NCBI RefSeq assembly: GCF_042611095.1
Contig: NZ_JBHFPV010000002.1
Location: 434,001-498,000, forward strand
Direction of reading: 5' to 3'
Length of the DNA: 64,000 bases
DNA from: Meishania litoralis
Lineage (GTDB): Bacteria; Bacteroidota; Bacteroidia; Flavobacteriales; Flavobacteriaceae
Part shown: positions 1 through 9,154 of the stretch, in pieces
Position numbering within the stretch: position 1 is the first letter of the stretch
Layout of the letters: each line of letters begins with the position of its first letter
Translations under genes and position numbers: made by a program
The notes under the pieces: generated by a model
Database searches by the model: none
What the model was told of the DNA's origin: nothing
Seen by the model: the letters and a program-made list of their open reading frames with translations, nothing else

Positions 1-1
1 G

Positions 2-2746
2 GAGTCGTTAGGGTACTCCATTTCTCAGGTTACTGCCGACCAAGTCAATGTGGCCCGTGAAAACAATGTAATGAATTCCCTTTCCGGAAAGGTTTCCGGA
101 TTACAGATCACGCAATCGAATACCGGGGTCGATGGTTCGAGCCGCGTACTTTTAAGGGGCATAACCACGATCAGTGGCAACAACAGACCTTTGGTCGTTG
201 TCGATGGAATACCTATTAATAATGGTTCGGGAGGTGCCGGCGGCGGCGGTGGTATCGACCGCGGGGATGCCCTTTCAGATATTAACCCAGACGATGTCGC
301 ATCGATAAGCGTACTTAAGGGAGCAGGAGCCGCAGCAGCTTATGGTTCGCTTGGCATGAACGGTGTAATTCTGATCACTACCAAGTCGGGTACCAAAAAG
401 AAGGGAGTGGGTATTGGGTTGAACTCCTCCTTCTTGTTTACCGATATTGCCCTGACCCCCGATTTTCAAAATGAATACGGCTCAGGTGCGTTCGGCGATT
501 TTGCCCCCATCAACGCAGATGGAAGACCAGTTCTCGACTACCCTTTTTCATGGAGCTGGGGACCTAAAATGGAAGGGCAGGCCTACACGAATTGGCTGGG
601 CCGGCAAGATGTTTACGCACCGAACCCCAATCGTAATCCCTATAATGAATTCTACCAGACCGGCTTTACCATGTCAAACACATTGTCGTTTGAAGGGAGA
701 AATGACAAAGGTTCTTTTCGATTGGCCATAACCGACGAAGATGGTCAAGGAATCGTTAGCAACAATACCCTATCGAAACAGACTTTTAATATGAGGGGGT
801 CTTCGAACTTAACCGATAAGTTAAAGATCGATGGAAAGATGACCTATATCACTTCTAAAGTAAAAAACCGACCTGAATTGGCCGAGGGGAGTGGAAATAC
901 GGCCTTACAACTTTCGCTCATGCCGCGCGATATCCGCTTACAAGATGTAGCCAACAATACGATCAATGTGAACGGGGAAGAAATCAAGTGGAATTTGGAC
1001 AATACGTTCAATAACCCCTATTGGGCTTTGGAAAATGCGGGCAACGTTGACGAAAAAGATCGCTTTCAAGGCTTTATTTCGACAAATTGGGATTTAAACG
1101 AAAGGTTCAACATTACTGCCAAATCGGGTATCGACTATATCGTTTATGATTTTACAAGTTTTGGCGCACGGGGTGCCAATGCCATTTCGAACGGTTTGGG
1201 ATCTTACAACCACCAAACGGGAAAAAGTAGTATCTGGAACTCCGACATATTGGGAACTTATACAACGAACATTTCCGATTTCAATGTTACGTTAAGCTTG
1301 GGCGCGAACTATCGCAATGAATTCAGTAGTGCGTTGAACGTTTCGGGCAACGATGCGAAAGTCGACGGGTTTTATCAGATCAGTAACTACAAAAATTCGT
1401 TCAGCAACGAAAACACGACAAAGAAGGGAATCTACTCTTTCTACGGCTTGGGGCAGTTCAACTATGGCGGCTATCTATACTTCGACGTTACCCTGAGAAA
1501 CGATAATTCGTCTGCACTGCCTAAAACGAACAACTCATATTGGTACCATTCGGAAAATATGAGCTTATTGTTCTCGAAATTGCTAGGCCTGAATTCAAGA
1601 ATATTGAGCCAAGGCAAATTGCGGGGCTCGTTCGCCAAGGTCGGTAACGACACCAGTCCGTACCGAACACAGGCCGTTTACAATGTCGACCAAACCGTTA
1701 CCTTGCCATATACGGTCGCGTCGATTTCAGGAAGCCTACCATCTTTTGACCTACGACCAGAAACTTCAGAATCTTGGGAAATCGGTACTGAGCTAGGATT
1801 CTTGGACAATCGAATTCTATTGGACGCCACGTATTACCAGACCAATACCACCGACCAGATCATGGCAGTACCCATTTCGGGCACTTCGGGCTTCGATTCG
1901 AAAGTGGTCAACGCGGGCGAAATTCAAAATAAAGGTATTGAGGCCCAATTAAACCTGATACCTTTTGATTCTGAAAGTTTTACATGGAACCTAGGATTCA
2001 ACTTTACGAAAAGTAACTCTAAGGTCGTTTCACTCAACGAAGGGCTGCAGAATATTGTTTTGGGAACCCTTTGGACCGCTTCGGTCGAGGCAAGGCCAGG
2101 CCAAGAATTCGGTACCATCTATGGCAATGATTTTCTAAGGGATAATTTCGGAAGGAAGATTATCGGTAATGACGGCCTTGCCCAAAGAGGAGAGCGTGTC
2201 GCCCTCGGAAATATCAACCCAGATTGGTACGGCGGCTTCACTAACCAAATACGATTTAAGAATTTCACTTTAAGTTCGTTGATCACAGCACAGGTCGGTG
2301 GGGAATATTATTCGTATGGTCGCGGTTACCGGTTGTTCTTCGGAACGGATCAGCGAAGCCTCGTAGGAAGGGAAACTGGCATCATCGAAGACGGTATCAA
2401 CGAGTTTACCGGCTTTGAAAATGATGTGCCGGCCAATGCCATGCTCAAACAGTTTACTGATATATTCGCAAATGAGGTAGCTACAGACCTGATACTCGAC
2501 GCAACTAACGTAAAACTCAGGGAAGTAGCGCTGACCTTTGATTTTCCGGAAACCATGTTGCGAAACACCTTTATTCAGTCGGCTACTTTATCGGCCGTTG
2601 GTAGAAACTTGCTCTTTCTATACAATGCCAGTGGTGACATAGATCCCGAGGCGACCTATAGTAGCGGCCCTGCCAGTACTGCCTTTGAACATTCCTCCTT
2701 ACCTTCGACCCGAAGCTATGGCCTTAACCTAAAAATCAACTTTTAA
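2..2746 (+). CDS. SusC/RagA-family TonB-linked outer membrane protein, 5' end outside window
   Basis: This is an outer-membrane TonB-dependent channel that imports oligomers or other nutrients together with its SusD partner. The reading frame is open to the first base of the window (frame starting at base 2), so the signal peptide and N-terminal regulatory domain lie upstream; the GTG at 50 is only an internal codon. The visible start is the SusC plug (ARENNVMNSLSGKVSGLQIT, then LVVVDGIPI and the GVILITTKSG end of the plug), followed by a long beta-barrel ending in the usual aromatic C-terminus (NLKINF). A SusD-like gene follows after 5 bases, which supports a Sus-type pair. The substrate cannot be told from sequence, as no glycoside hydrolase is nearby. 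Confidence 0.96.
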   Translation, partial: ESLGYSISQVTADQVNVARENNVMNSLSGKVSGLQITQSNTGVDGSSRVLLRGITTISGNNRPLVVVDGIPINNGSGGAGGGGGIDRGDALSDINPDDVASISVLKGAGAAAAYGSLGMNGVILITTKSGTKKKGVGIGLNSSFLFTDIALTPDFQNEYGSGAFGDFAPINADGRPVLDYPFSWSWGPKMEGQAYTNWLGRQDVYAPNPNRNPYNEFYQTGFTMSNTLSFEGRNDKGSFRLAITDEDGQGIVSNNTLSKQTFNMRGSSNLTDKLKIDGKMTYITSKVKNRPELAEGSGNTALQLSLMPRDIRLQDVANNTINVNGEEIKWNLDNTFNNPYWALENAGNVDEKDRFQGFISTNWDLNERFNITAKSGIDYIVYDFTSFGARGANAISNGLGSYNHQTGKSSIWNSDILGTYTTNISDFNVTLSLGANYRNEFSSALNVSGNDAKVDGFYQISNYKNSFSNENTTKKGIYSFYGLGQFNYGGYLYFDVTLRNDNSSALPKTNNSYWYHSENMSLLFSKLLGLNSRILSQGKLRGSFAKVGNDTSPYRTQAVYNVDQTVTLPYTVASISGSLPSFDLRPETSESWEIGTELGFLDNRILLDATYYQTNTTDQIMAVPISGTSGFDSKVVNAGEIQNKGIEAQLNLIPFDSESFTWNLGFNFTKSNSKVVSLNEGLQNIVLGTLWTASVEARPGQEFGTIYGNDFLRDNFGRKIIGNDGLAQRGERVALGNINPDWYGGFTNQIRFKNFTLSSLITAQVGGEYYSYGRGYRLFFGTDQRSLVGRETGIIEDGINEFTGFENDVPANAMLKQFTDIFANEVATDLILDATNVKLREVALTFDFPETMLRNTFIQSATLSAVGRNLLFLYNASGDIDPEATYSSGPASTAFEHSSLPSTRSYGLNLKINF

Positions 2747-2751
2747 CAGCG

Positions 2752-4230
2752 ATGACCATGAAAAATACACAAAACAACATACGTAAAATAGTAGTTGTCG
2801 CATTGTTCGGAATACTATTTTCATCATGCGAAAAACATTTGGAAAACCTTTATGACAACCCGAACGCGGTAACGACGATTGACGATTCCGCACTCTTTAC
2901 AAAGGCGGTCAGAAGTTTGTTTCAAGGCACCACCGATCAAGCATCAGCCCGGTTTGCCGGACAATACGCGCATTATTTCGTCGCAGGAAGTACTTGGAGG
3001 GCCCCTGATCAATATGGCGATGGTTTTGATGGCGACTATAACAGCATGTTAAAGGAAGGCTATAGTGGTACTATCCGTCATATCGAAGAAGTATTGCTAA
3101 TAACATCTACCGCTGGAACACAGAACAATGTTCGCCATGCGATGGCCGATATCATTGCGGTACTGGGCTATGCCAAAATGACCGATGCTTTTGGCGATGT
3201 TCCGTATAATGAAGGCGGAAAGGGCAAGTCGGAAAACATTATACAGCCCAGATATGATTCACAACAAAGTATTTATACCGACCTGATCGCCCGTTTAGCT
3301 TCAAGTATAGCCGTTCTTAAAACCGCAAATCCAGAATTGGGCTATCCAGGTTCCGATCCGATTTTTGACAATAATCTCGACAAATGGGTCCGATTGGCGA
3401 ATAGTGTCCGCCTACGCTTGGCCATGCGGTTACGGTATGCCGACCCAGGGTTATCACAATCAACCGTCGTGCAATGTTTATCGGAGCCTTTGATGGAAAC
3501 TCCCGAACACGATGCATTTATGATAGAGACCGAAGGCACCGGAAATGCTTGGTTTACAAGACGTACCGGCTTTCCCTCCATAAAAATGTCAACATTTTTG
3601 ATCGACCAATTACAGAATACCTCGGATCCGAGATTATCGATATTCGTAAGTCAAGACGGTAGCGGCCAATATTCGGGAATCACGAACGGATTGACCGATC
3701 AAGCGTTCGGAAATTCCAATTTTGCCAACTTGTCAGACATGGGACTGGCACTATCATCACCGGAAAGCAAACTATTTGTGATGACCGCAGCGGAAACATG
3801 GTTGTTAAGGGCAGAGGCCGCCTTGGCGTATGACAACGACCCGACCGCGGCAAATTCTTTTTTTAGAAATGGTATCGAAGCTTCATTGAACCAATGGGGA
3901 GTAGAAGCTGCCGAAATATCGGATTTCATGGCATCGCCCATCGCTACGCTCTCAGGGAACAACGATGAAGAGCAGATCGGCGTTCAATTGTGGTTGGCAC
4001 TAACCCCGAATTACTTTGAGTCGTGGTCGCATATACGCCGTACAGGATTTCCGGTGCTTCCCGTGAGAACAGATCCAGGGCTGCATCAGGGCGCGACGAA
4101 CGGCATTATGCCGAAAAGGTTCAATTACCCATCGTTCGAACAAAGTTCAAACGCCACCAACCTTCAAGAAGCTATTTCTAGGCAAGGCGCTAACAAAATT
4201 GATACCCCCATCTGGTGGGACAAAAATTAA
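2752..4230 (+). CDS. SusD/RagB-like outer membrane lipoprotein (SusD-like_2 type)
   Basis: This is a surface lipoprotein that caps the SusC channel and binds the incoming ligand. The N-terminus has a basic stretch, a hydrophobic segment and a lipobox (ILFSSC, Cys 26). The body is rich in helices with the SusD-like_2 pattern: NPNA near the lipidated end, LGYAKMTDAFGDVPYNEG, a WVRLANSVRLRLAMRL helix and ETWLLRAEAAL. It starts 5 bases after the susC-like stop, so the two are cotranscribed. A second in-frame ATG two codons later is equally possible. SusD-like_2 proteins often act outside classical glycan loci, so a polysaccharide substrate should not be assumed. Confidence 0.94.
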   Translation: MTMKNTQNNIRKIVVVALFGILFSSCEKHLENLYDNPNAVTTIDDSALFTKAVRSLFQGTTDQASARFAGQYAHYFVAGSTWRAPDQYGDGFDGDYNSMLKEGYSGTIRHIEEVLLITSTAGTQNNVRHAMADIIAVLGYAKMTDAFGDVPYNEGGKGKSENIIQPRYDSQQSIYTDLIARLASSIAVLKTANPELGYPGSDPIFDNNLDKWVRLANSVRLRLAMRLRYADPGLSQSTVVQCLSEPLMETPEHDAFMIETEGTGNAWFTRRTGFPSIKMSTFLIDQLQNTSDPRLSIFVSQDGSGQYSGITNGLTDQAFGNSNFANLSDMGLALSSPESKLFVMTAAETWLLRAEAALAYDNDPTAANSFFRNGIEASLNQWGVEAAEISDFMASPIATLSGNNDEEQIGVQLWLALTPNYFESWSHIRRTGFPVLPVRTDPGLHQGATNGIMPKRFNYPSFEQSSNATNLQEAISRQGANKIDTPIWWDKN

Positions 4231-4248
4231 ACGTTAAAAAATTATCAC

Positions 4249-5160
4249 ATGAAAATTACATACATTAAGATAATCGGTCTTTTGTTACTTTTTGTGTTTT
4301 TTGTCAACTGTAGCAATGATGAAGATCCAAGATTGCCTTTGGCTGATTTCCAATTTTTGGTCGAGGGTTCGGTAGTAACTTTTAACGGAACGGTCGAAAA
4401 CGCAAATTCCATTTCATGGGATTTCGGCGATGGTTCCACCAGCACTGAAGAAGACCCCCAATATGCATTTGCCAGCCCGGGTACATATACCGTGGTTCTA
4501 TCGGTAAGTGGTGAGAACGGTACATTTTCGGAAACAAAGGAAGTTACAATCTTGCCCTCTCTTGAGATATTATTGACTGGAGGCCCGGCGCGGCCCGAAG
4601 GCAAGACTTGGCGATTGAAAAAAGCGTATACCGCAGGTAAGGAAGGTGCAGGTCTGATCGAAAACGACCTAGGACTTTTGATCGCATCGTTCGACAATCT
4701 ATTGGAAGCCGTTGGCCTCGGAGCCTCCTATGAAGATTCATTTACCTTTGTTCATGATGGCACCTATAAAGTCGATAATGTCGATGGGCAGAGCCTTATG
4801 GGCCTGATTCATGCCAGTGCCTTTTTTCCGACCGAGATAACGGGTGTTTCGGCAGATATAAACAATGTACCCTTGGCACATGCGCTTTATGAACCAAAGA
4901 CCGCTGCCACGTGGTCTGTAAGTGAAGAAGATTTCTCCGTTGACACCTTATTTCCGCAAGTTGGCCCTGAAACCGTTGAATTTACAGGAAAACAACGGCT
5001 TATTTTAGACGAATATCTAGGCTATAAGGAAACCAGTAATATCGTCATCATCAAGGAGCTTACGGAAACGACGATGAACGTGGCTATGGGCATCCATACC
5101 GAACCCGATTTTTATGATACGCCCACTTTGTTTTTTCATTTAACGTTCGAATCCCTTTGA
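4249..5160 (+). CDS. PKD-domain surface lipoprotein, likely third member of the SusCD operon
   Basis: This is a predicted lipoprotein (hydrophobic leader ending FFVNC, Cys 21). A PKD/Ig-like domain lies at about residues 30-105, with the hallmark SWDFGDGSTS and GTYTVVLSVS strands. The remaining 200 residues are uncharacterised: WRLKKAYTAGKEG resembles the start of a lipocalin-like or glycan-binding fold common in surface proteins of SusCD loci, and the end is beta-rich. It lies 18 bases after the SusD gene and is followed at once by a terminator, so it is the last gene of the operon. The inferred role is an accessory ligand-binding protein on the outer surface; no enzyme motif is visible. Confidence 0.85.
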   Translation: MKITYIKIIGLLLLFVFFVNCSNDEDPRLPLADFQFLVEGSVVTFNGTVENANSISWDFGDGSTSTEEDPQYAFASPGTYTVVLSVSGENGTFSETKEVTILPSLEILLTGGPARPEGKTWRLKKAYTAGKEGAGLIENDLGLLIASFDNLLEAVGLGASYEDSFTFVHDGTYKVDNVDGQSLMGLIHASAFFPTEITGVSADINNVPLAHALYEPKTAATWSVSEEDFSVDTLFPQVGPETVEFTGKQRLILDEYLGYKETSNIVIIKELTETTMNVAMGIHTEPDFYDTPTLFFHLTFESL

Positions 5161-5171
5161 TCTTAATAATT

Positions 5172-5197
5172 CCCCGATGGCCCTGCCTCGGGGTTTT
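5172..5197 (+). terminator. Rho-independent terminator of the SusCD-PKD operon
   Basis: A CCCCGA/TCGGGG stem with a 10-base loop is followed by TTTT, beginning 11 bases after the PKD gene stop. The rest of the interval up to the aldehyde dehydrogenase (to about 5440) shows no convincing gene. An open frame over 5177-5410 starts inside the hairpin and has no recognisable features. Confidence 0.8.
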
Positions 5198-5445
5198 CTA
5201 TTTATCTCTCCATTGGAGAGGCCAGAACTGCCCTTTTTGAAGTTCTGGCTTAGGTTAAATACAAAAGTTCGGTTTAGTGCCAAGGTCAAAATGAAATTAA
5301 CGGAATACCGCTATGGCCTGTCTTGTGGATATTCGATTGCAAGAATTATATATTCGAGAGAAATTGAGGGCCCGAAAATTACATTATTCGATAAGCTTGG
5401 TTTAGATTAGCTGTGTTCTTAGCAGTGAAATCGCCAAATGCATGA

Positions 5446-5453
5446 TACATTTG
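5446..5453 (+). promoter_or_regulatory. Bacteroidota-type -7 element (TACATTTG) for the aldehyde dehydrogenase
   Basis: TACATTTG matches the TAnnTTTG consensus exactly. No good TTTG lies 19-20 bases upstream, so the -33 element is weak. The expected transcript start near 5460 lies downstream of the in-frame ATG at 5438, which argues for translation from 5468, 5471 or 5477. Confidence 0.5.
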
Positions 5454-5467
5454 GTTTTTTTGTTAAA

Positions 5468-6841
5468 ATGATGCCTATGGAATTATTAAAGAAACAGCGT
5501 GATTTTTTTACAACACAGCGTACAAAGAACATCGCCTTTCGAAAAAAGGCGCTAAAGCGATTACAGAAAGAAATCATCGAGCGTGAGGATGATATCGCGG
5601 AAGCCATCTATAAAGATTTTAAAAAACCAAAGTTCGAAACCTTGGCGGCCGAAACACAGTTCGTTTTGGCAGAGTTGAAATTGGCGCTAAGGAATATCGA
5701 TATATGGGCCAGGCCCGAAAGAAAGGCGGCCACCTTGATGAATTGGCCGTCATCTGATTGGATCTATAAAGAACCCTATGGTGCCGTATTGATCATTGCG
5801 CCCTGGAATTATCCGTTTCAATTGGCGTTCGCACCGTTGGTCGGAGCCGTAGCTGCTGGAAATACGGTCGTTGTCAAGCCCTCTGAGGTAACCCCGAACA
5901 CCGCAATGATCATATCTGAAATCGTGAACGCCGTTTTTGAACCTGAGCATGTTGCCGTAGTGGATGGTGGCGTGGAAGTTTCGCAAGAACTCCTCGCCGA
6001 ACGCTGGGATTACATTTTTTTTACGGGAAGCACAAGGGTCGGGCAAATCGTTTATGAAAGTGCAGCGAAACATCTGACCCCGGTTACCTTGGAACTGGGT
6101 GGCAAGAACCCAACCATTGTCGACGAAACGGCATCCATTGATTTGGCGGCGAAGCGAATCACTTGGGGCAAATTCTTGAACGCCGGCCAAACCTGCATCG
6201 CCACCGACTATATCTTAGTGCACAAAAGCGTAAAGGACAAACTCGTAAAGGCCTTAAAACGATATATCACAAAAAGTTATGGAGAAAACATTGAAGATTC
6301 TCCCGATTTTTCTCGCACTGTAAGCCAAAGGCATTTTGAAGGATTAAAGGCCATGCTCGAAGGGGAAGAGGTACTTTTTGGCGGCGATTCGAATGAGGAT
6401 GACAATTACCTCTCACCTACCTTGGTCAACGAGCCCAAGCTGGAGAGTAAATTGATGCAGGGCGAAATTTTTGGGCCGATACTTCCCGTAATCGCCTATG
6501 AAACCGAAGCCGATATCGAACGCCATATCATGAATTACGGCAAACCCTTGGCGACCTATATATTTTCAAACCGAAAATCCTTCCAAAAGAAAATTATCGA
6601 TAGATACAGTTTTGGCGGTGGTGCAATCAACGATACCGTAATACAGATTACGAACGAAAAACTACCGTTCGGCGGAGTAGGTTCAAGTGGTATCGGTGCC
6701 TATCATGGCAAGACATCTTTTGACATCTTTTCGCACCAAAAAGCGATTATCAAAAAAGCGAATTGGTTCGATGCCCCGCTTCGATATCCGCCCTACAATC
6801 TTTCAATGAAATTGGTCAAAAAAATAAAACACCTTTTCTAG
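5468..6841 (+). CDS. NAD(P)+-dependent aldehyde dehydrogenase, class 3-like
   Basis: It oxidises an aldehyde to the acid with NAD(P)+, probably a fatty or aromatic aldehyde. The 457-residue length and C-terminal hydrophobic tail fit the short class 3/ALDH3 group. Visible motifs are the APWNYPF cofactor-site strand, FFTGSTRVG, the catalytic Glu in LELGGKNP (Glu 209) and the nucleophile in FLNAGQTCIA (Cys 243). The start at 5468 is preferred over the ATG at 5438 because a perfect -7 promoter element overlaps the first ten codons of the longer version. It is the only gene of its transcript and converges on pxpC with overlapping stop codons. Confidence 0.95.
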   Translation: MMPMELLKKQRDFFTTQRTKNIAFRKKALKRLQKEIIEREDDIAEAIYKDFKKPKFETLAAETQFVLAELKLALRNIDIWARPERKAATLMNWPSSDWIYKEPYGAVLIIAPWNYPFQLAFAPLVGAVAAGNTVVVKPSEVTPNTAMIISEIVNAVFEPEHVAVVDGGVEVSQELLAERWDYIFFTGSTRVGQIVYESAAKHLTPVTLELGGKNPTIVDETASIDLAAKRITWGKFLNAGQTCIATDYILVHKSVKDKLVKALKRYITKSYGENIEDSPDFSRTVSQRHFEGLKAMLEGEEVLFGGDSNEDDNYLSPTLVNEPKLESKLMQGEIFGPILPVIAYETEADIERHIMNYGKPLATYIFSNRKSFQKKIIDRYSFGGGAINDTVIQITNEKLPFGGVGSSGIGAYHGKTSFDIFSHQKAIIKKANWFDAPLRYPPYNLSMKLVKKIKHLF

Positions 6842-7683
6842 GGTGCGATCAATCTGAACGAAATAACGTCTCCCAGCTTTTTTTGGGCAAGTATTGAAAT
6901 CGCATCTTCGGTCAGCTGTAAAATTCTAGGATAGCCCCCGGTGGTTTGGCCATCTTTCATCAAAACTATCAATTTACCTGCGGGGGTAAGTTGTACCGTT
7001 CCCGGAAGGGTCGCCGAAGTAAGCATCGACCTGTTATGACCAGCAATGGTTTCCTTTAATTGATATGCCATTCGATTGTTTTCCTTCGATACCGAAAAAT
7101 TACTGCCGAATACTTTTTCGAGCTGCCGGTTCTCAAGCATTTCAAATTCAGGGCCTTTTGCGACTTCCAAAATTTCCTTATCAAAATATGGATTTATCTT
7201 GATCTCGGGAATTTTAGGAACGAAGGTATCACAGGGCTCATATCGAATTGTACTTCTATCTCTTAAATAGGTGCTGTCGGTTATCGATTTGGTCTGCGAA
7301 CGGCTACCCAAAACCTTCTCCGTTTTAAATCCATTCTTTATGGCCAAATAACTACGGAATCCGTTTTCGAGCCTACCATATGATAAAATATCGCCAGGTA
7401 CAATCTTAAGAACTTTATAATTATCGACCGGGCTATTGTTCAGCGTAACGCTCATGGAGGCTCCGGTCAAAACGATAAAGGTGTTCTTCTCGAACTCAAA
7501 CGTTGGCCCCGTCATGGTTATTTCGAGAACCGCATCGTTTTCATCGTTCTCTAAAAGCGCGTTCGCCGTTTCAAAGGCCTGGTTGTCCATTGCCCCTGAG
7601 ACCGGCACTCCTTTATCGCGATAGCCGAACCTACCGCGATCTTGAACGGAAGTATAAAAACCGGACTTCAAAAGTTTAAGCAT
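6838..7683 (-). CDS. pxpC: 5-oxoprolinase subunit C (biotin-dependent carboxyltransferase-like family)
   Basis: This is one of three subunits of the ATP-dependent bacterial 5-oxoprolinase that opens 5-oxoproline (pyroglutamate) to glutamate, clearing a damage product of glutamine and glutathione. The family signature is at the N-terminus (SVQDRGRFGYRDKGVPVSGAMD), with GQTTGGYPRI near the C-terminus; 281 residues is near the usual length. It overlaps pxpB by 8 bases (ATG inside the end of pxpB) and is last in the order carrier-pxpA-pxpB-pxpC. Its TAG stop shares the palindrome CTAG with the stop of the convergent aldehyde dehydrogenase. Confidence 0.93.
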   Translation of the reverse strand: MLKLLKSGFYTSVQDRGRFGYRDKGVPVSGAMDNQAFETANALLENDENDAVLEITMTGPTFEFEKNTFIVLTGASMSVTLNNSPVDNYKVLKIVPGDILSYGRLENGFRSYLAIKNGFKTEKVLGSRSQTKSITDSTYLRDRSTIRYEPCDTFVPKIPEIKINPYFDKEILEVAKGPEFEMLENRQLEKVFGSNFSVSKENNRMAYQLKETIAGHNRSMLTSATLPGTVQLTPAGKLIVLMKDGQTTGGYPRILQLTEDAISILAQKKLGDVISFRLIAP

Positions 7684-8413
7684 CGATTTTTAGTTTTTCA
7701 ATTTTATAAATACCGACTTCGCCTTCGATCTTGTGCAAATCATATTCGGCCCTTGAAATGGAATAAAACTGAATCTGATCGCCAACGCTCACCAAACATG
7801 GGTGATCTTCTTTTGCATTAAAAATGGAAACCGGGCAATTACCGATAATATTCCACCCCCCGGGCGATTCTTGGGGGTAAATTCCGGTCTGCTTCCCGGC
7901 AAGTCCGACAGCGCCTTTTGCAACCTTCAACCTTGGGGTCTCCTTTCGAGTGATTTCCAGTGACTCGGGCAACCCTCCCAAATACATGAACCCGGGCAAG
8001 AACCCAATTCCGTATACACGATAAACATGTGCCGTGTGCTGTTCGATAATTTCAGGGACCGACAATCGCAGTTTTTCAGAAGCTAGTTCTAGGTCGATGC
8101 CAAAATCAAGGTCATAGCACACAGGAAGCCGCCATAGGTATCGTTGTTCAGGTATGGTGCCTGACTTTTCGGCGTACCATTTTTTCAGTTTTGCGCTAAA
8201 ATTCTTGAAATCGACCAATTTGTAGTTTTGAACGAGGGTCAATGAGTTATAGGCAGGTATCATTTCCCAACCGGTATCCTTTAGGCATTTGGTTTTCAGA
8301 TACCGATAAAAACACAAAATATCTTCAAGAATGGCCTCATCGACCGTACTTGGCCACTCCACCAAAACGGCTCGCAATCCATAAGGGCGTATTGATAATG
8401 GGTAAGGCTTCAT
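7676..8413 (-). CDS. pxpB: 5-oxoprolinase subunit B (KipI/allophanate hydrolase subunit 1 family)
   Basis: This is the partner of PxpC; together they form the ATP-dependent part of 5-oxoprolinase. The conserved KipI-type sequence is present: VYRVYGIGFLPGFMYLGGLP, then the GAVGLAGKQTGIYPQESPGG loop and GWNIIGNCP. The start at 8413 is chosen because it forms a 4-base ATGA overlap with the pxpA stop and the protein then begins MKPYPLSIRPYG, the usual family start; the frame upstream lies wholly within pxpA. This gives 245 residues, close to the family length. Regulation is presumably shared across the operon. Confidence 0.93.
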   Translation of the reverse strand: MKPYPLSIRPYGLRAVLVEWPSTVDEAILEDILCFYRYLKTKCLKDTGWEMIPAYNSLTLVQNYKLVDFKNFSAKLKKWYAEKSGTIPEQRYLWRLPVCYDLDFGIDLELASEKLRLSVPEIIEQHTAHVYRVYGIGFLPGFMYLGGLPESLEITRKETPRLKVAKGAVGLAGKQTGIYPQESPGGWNIIGNCPVSIFNAKEDHPCLVSVGDQIQFYSISRAEYDLHKIEGEVGIYKIEKLKIDA

Positions 8414-9153
8414 TTTTTGATTCGAATGCCTGCTTTTGGCAATTCTTGGGTAAGGTAGTCTAAAATTTCTAAAGCGAATGGGGTGTCGCCATGAATGCAA
8501 TATGTGTCTGCCAAAATTTCAATTTTTTCCCCTTTTAGGGTCGTCACTTTATTTGACCTTACCATGTCCAATAAATGCTGCAAAACCTTTTCGGGTTCAT
8601 GGATCACAGAACCCGGTAGCTTGCGCGGTACCAAACTCAAATCATCGTTATAGCTGCGGTCGGCAAAGGCTTCTCTTTTTAGTTTAAATCCCTTTTCATG
8701 CGCCTCTTGTTCTATAACAGATTTATATGGTACATAAAGTATCGCCAATTTTTTAAACTCCTCAATGGCCGATAGCAATACTTGAGCCAGTCCCTTATTC
8801 TTGGCAACATCATTATATAAAGCTCCGTGGGGCTTTATATGGTGCAATTCGATTTTTTCATTTTTCAAGACTCTCGCAAAACTGGCCAATTGGCCGCGAA
8901 TACTGGCTATCAATTCCTTTTCGGAAATATCCAATGAAACCCGACCAAAATTGATTCTATCCGGGTAAGAAGGGTGCGCCCCGACCTTAACTCCATTTTC
9001 GTGTGCCATCCTGGCAATTTTGAACATGGACTCTTGATTTCCCGCATGGCCCCCGCACGCGATATTACAGCTAGATATCAAAGGAAGTAAAAGAGCCTCG
9101 TTGCCCACTCCCTCACCCACATCACAGTTGATATCAATATAAAATTCATTCAT
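8410..9153 (-). CDS. pxpA: 5-oxoprolinase subunit A (LamB/YcsF family)
   Basis: This is the third 5-oxoprolinase subunit, a TIM-barrel-like LamB/YcsF protein. It begins MNEFYIDINCDVGEG, the invariant family start with its DxNxDxGE acidic motif. It continues with SCNIACGGHAGN, VGAHPSYPD and HIKPHGALYND, which hold the conserved His and Asp residues of the family. The start at 9153 is chosen over an earlier frame start because it gives this motif at the N-terminus and lies one base after the carrier gene stop. It is 247 residues, as usual. The A-B-C order with tight overlaps indicates coupled translation. Confidence 0.94.
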   Translation of the reverse strand: MNEFYIDINCDVGEGVGNEALLLPLISSCNIACGGHAGNQESMFKIARMAHENGVKVGAHPSYPDRINFGRVSLDISEKELIASIRGQLASFARVLKNEKIELHHIKPHGALYNDVAKNKGLAQVLLSAIEEFKKLAILYVPYKSVIEQEAHEKGFKLKREAFADRSYNDDLSLVPRKLPGSVIHEPEKVLQHLLDMVRSNKVTTLKGEKIEILADTYCIHGDTPFALEILDYLTQELPKAGIRIKK

Positions 9154-9154
9154 T

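Noticed and set aside
50..60. GTG at base 50 as the start of the SusC-like gene
   Set aside because: The frame stays open to the first base of the window and encodes the expected plug sequence upstream, so the gene continues beyond the edge.
4245..4697. 150-codon minus-strand frame opposite the PKD gene
   Set aside because: It lies wholly within a well-supported lipoprotein gene on the other strand.
5177..5410. Open frame of 77 codons after the PKD gene
   Set aside because: It begins inside a terminator hairpin, has no signal or motif and is unlike its neighbours in composition.
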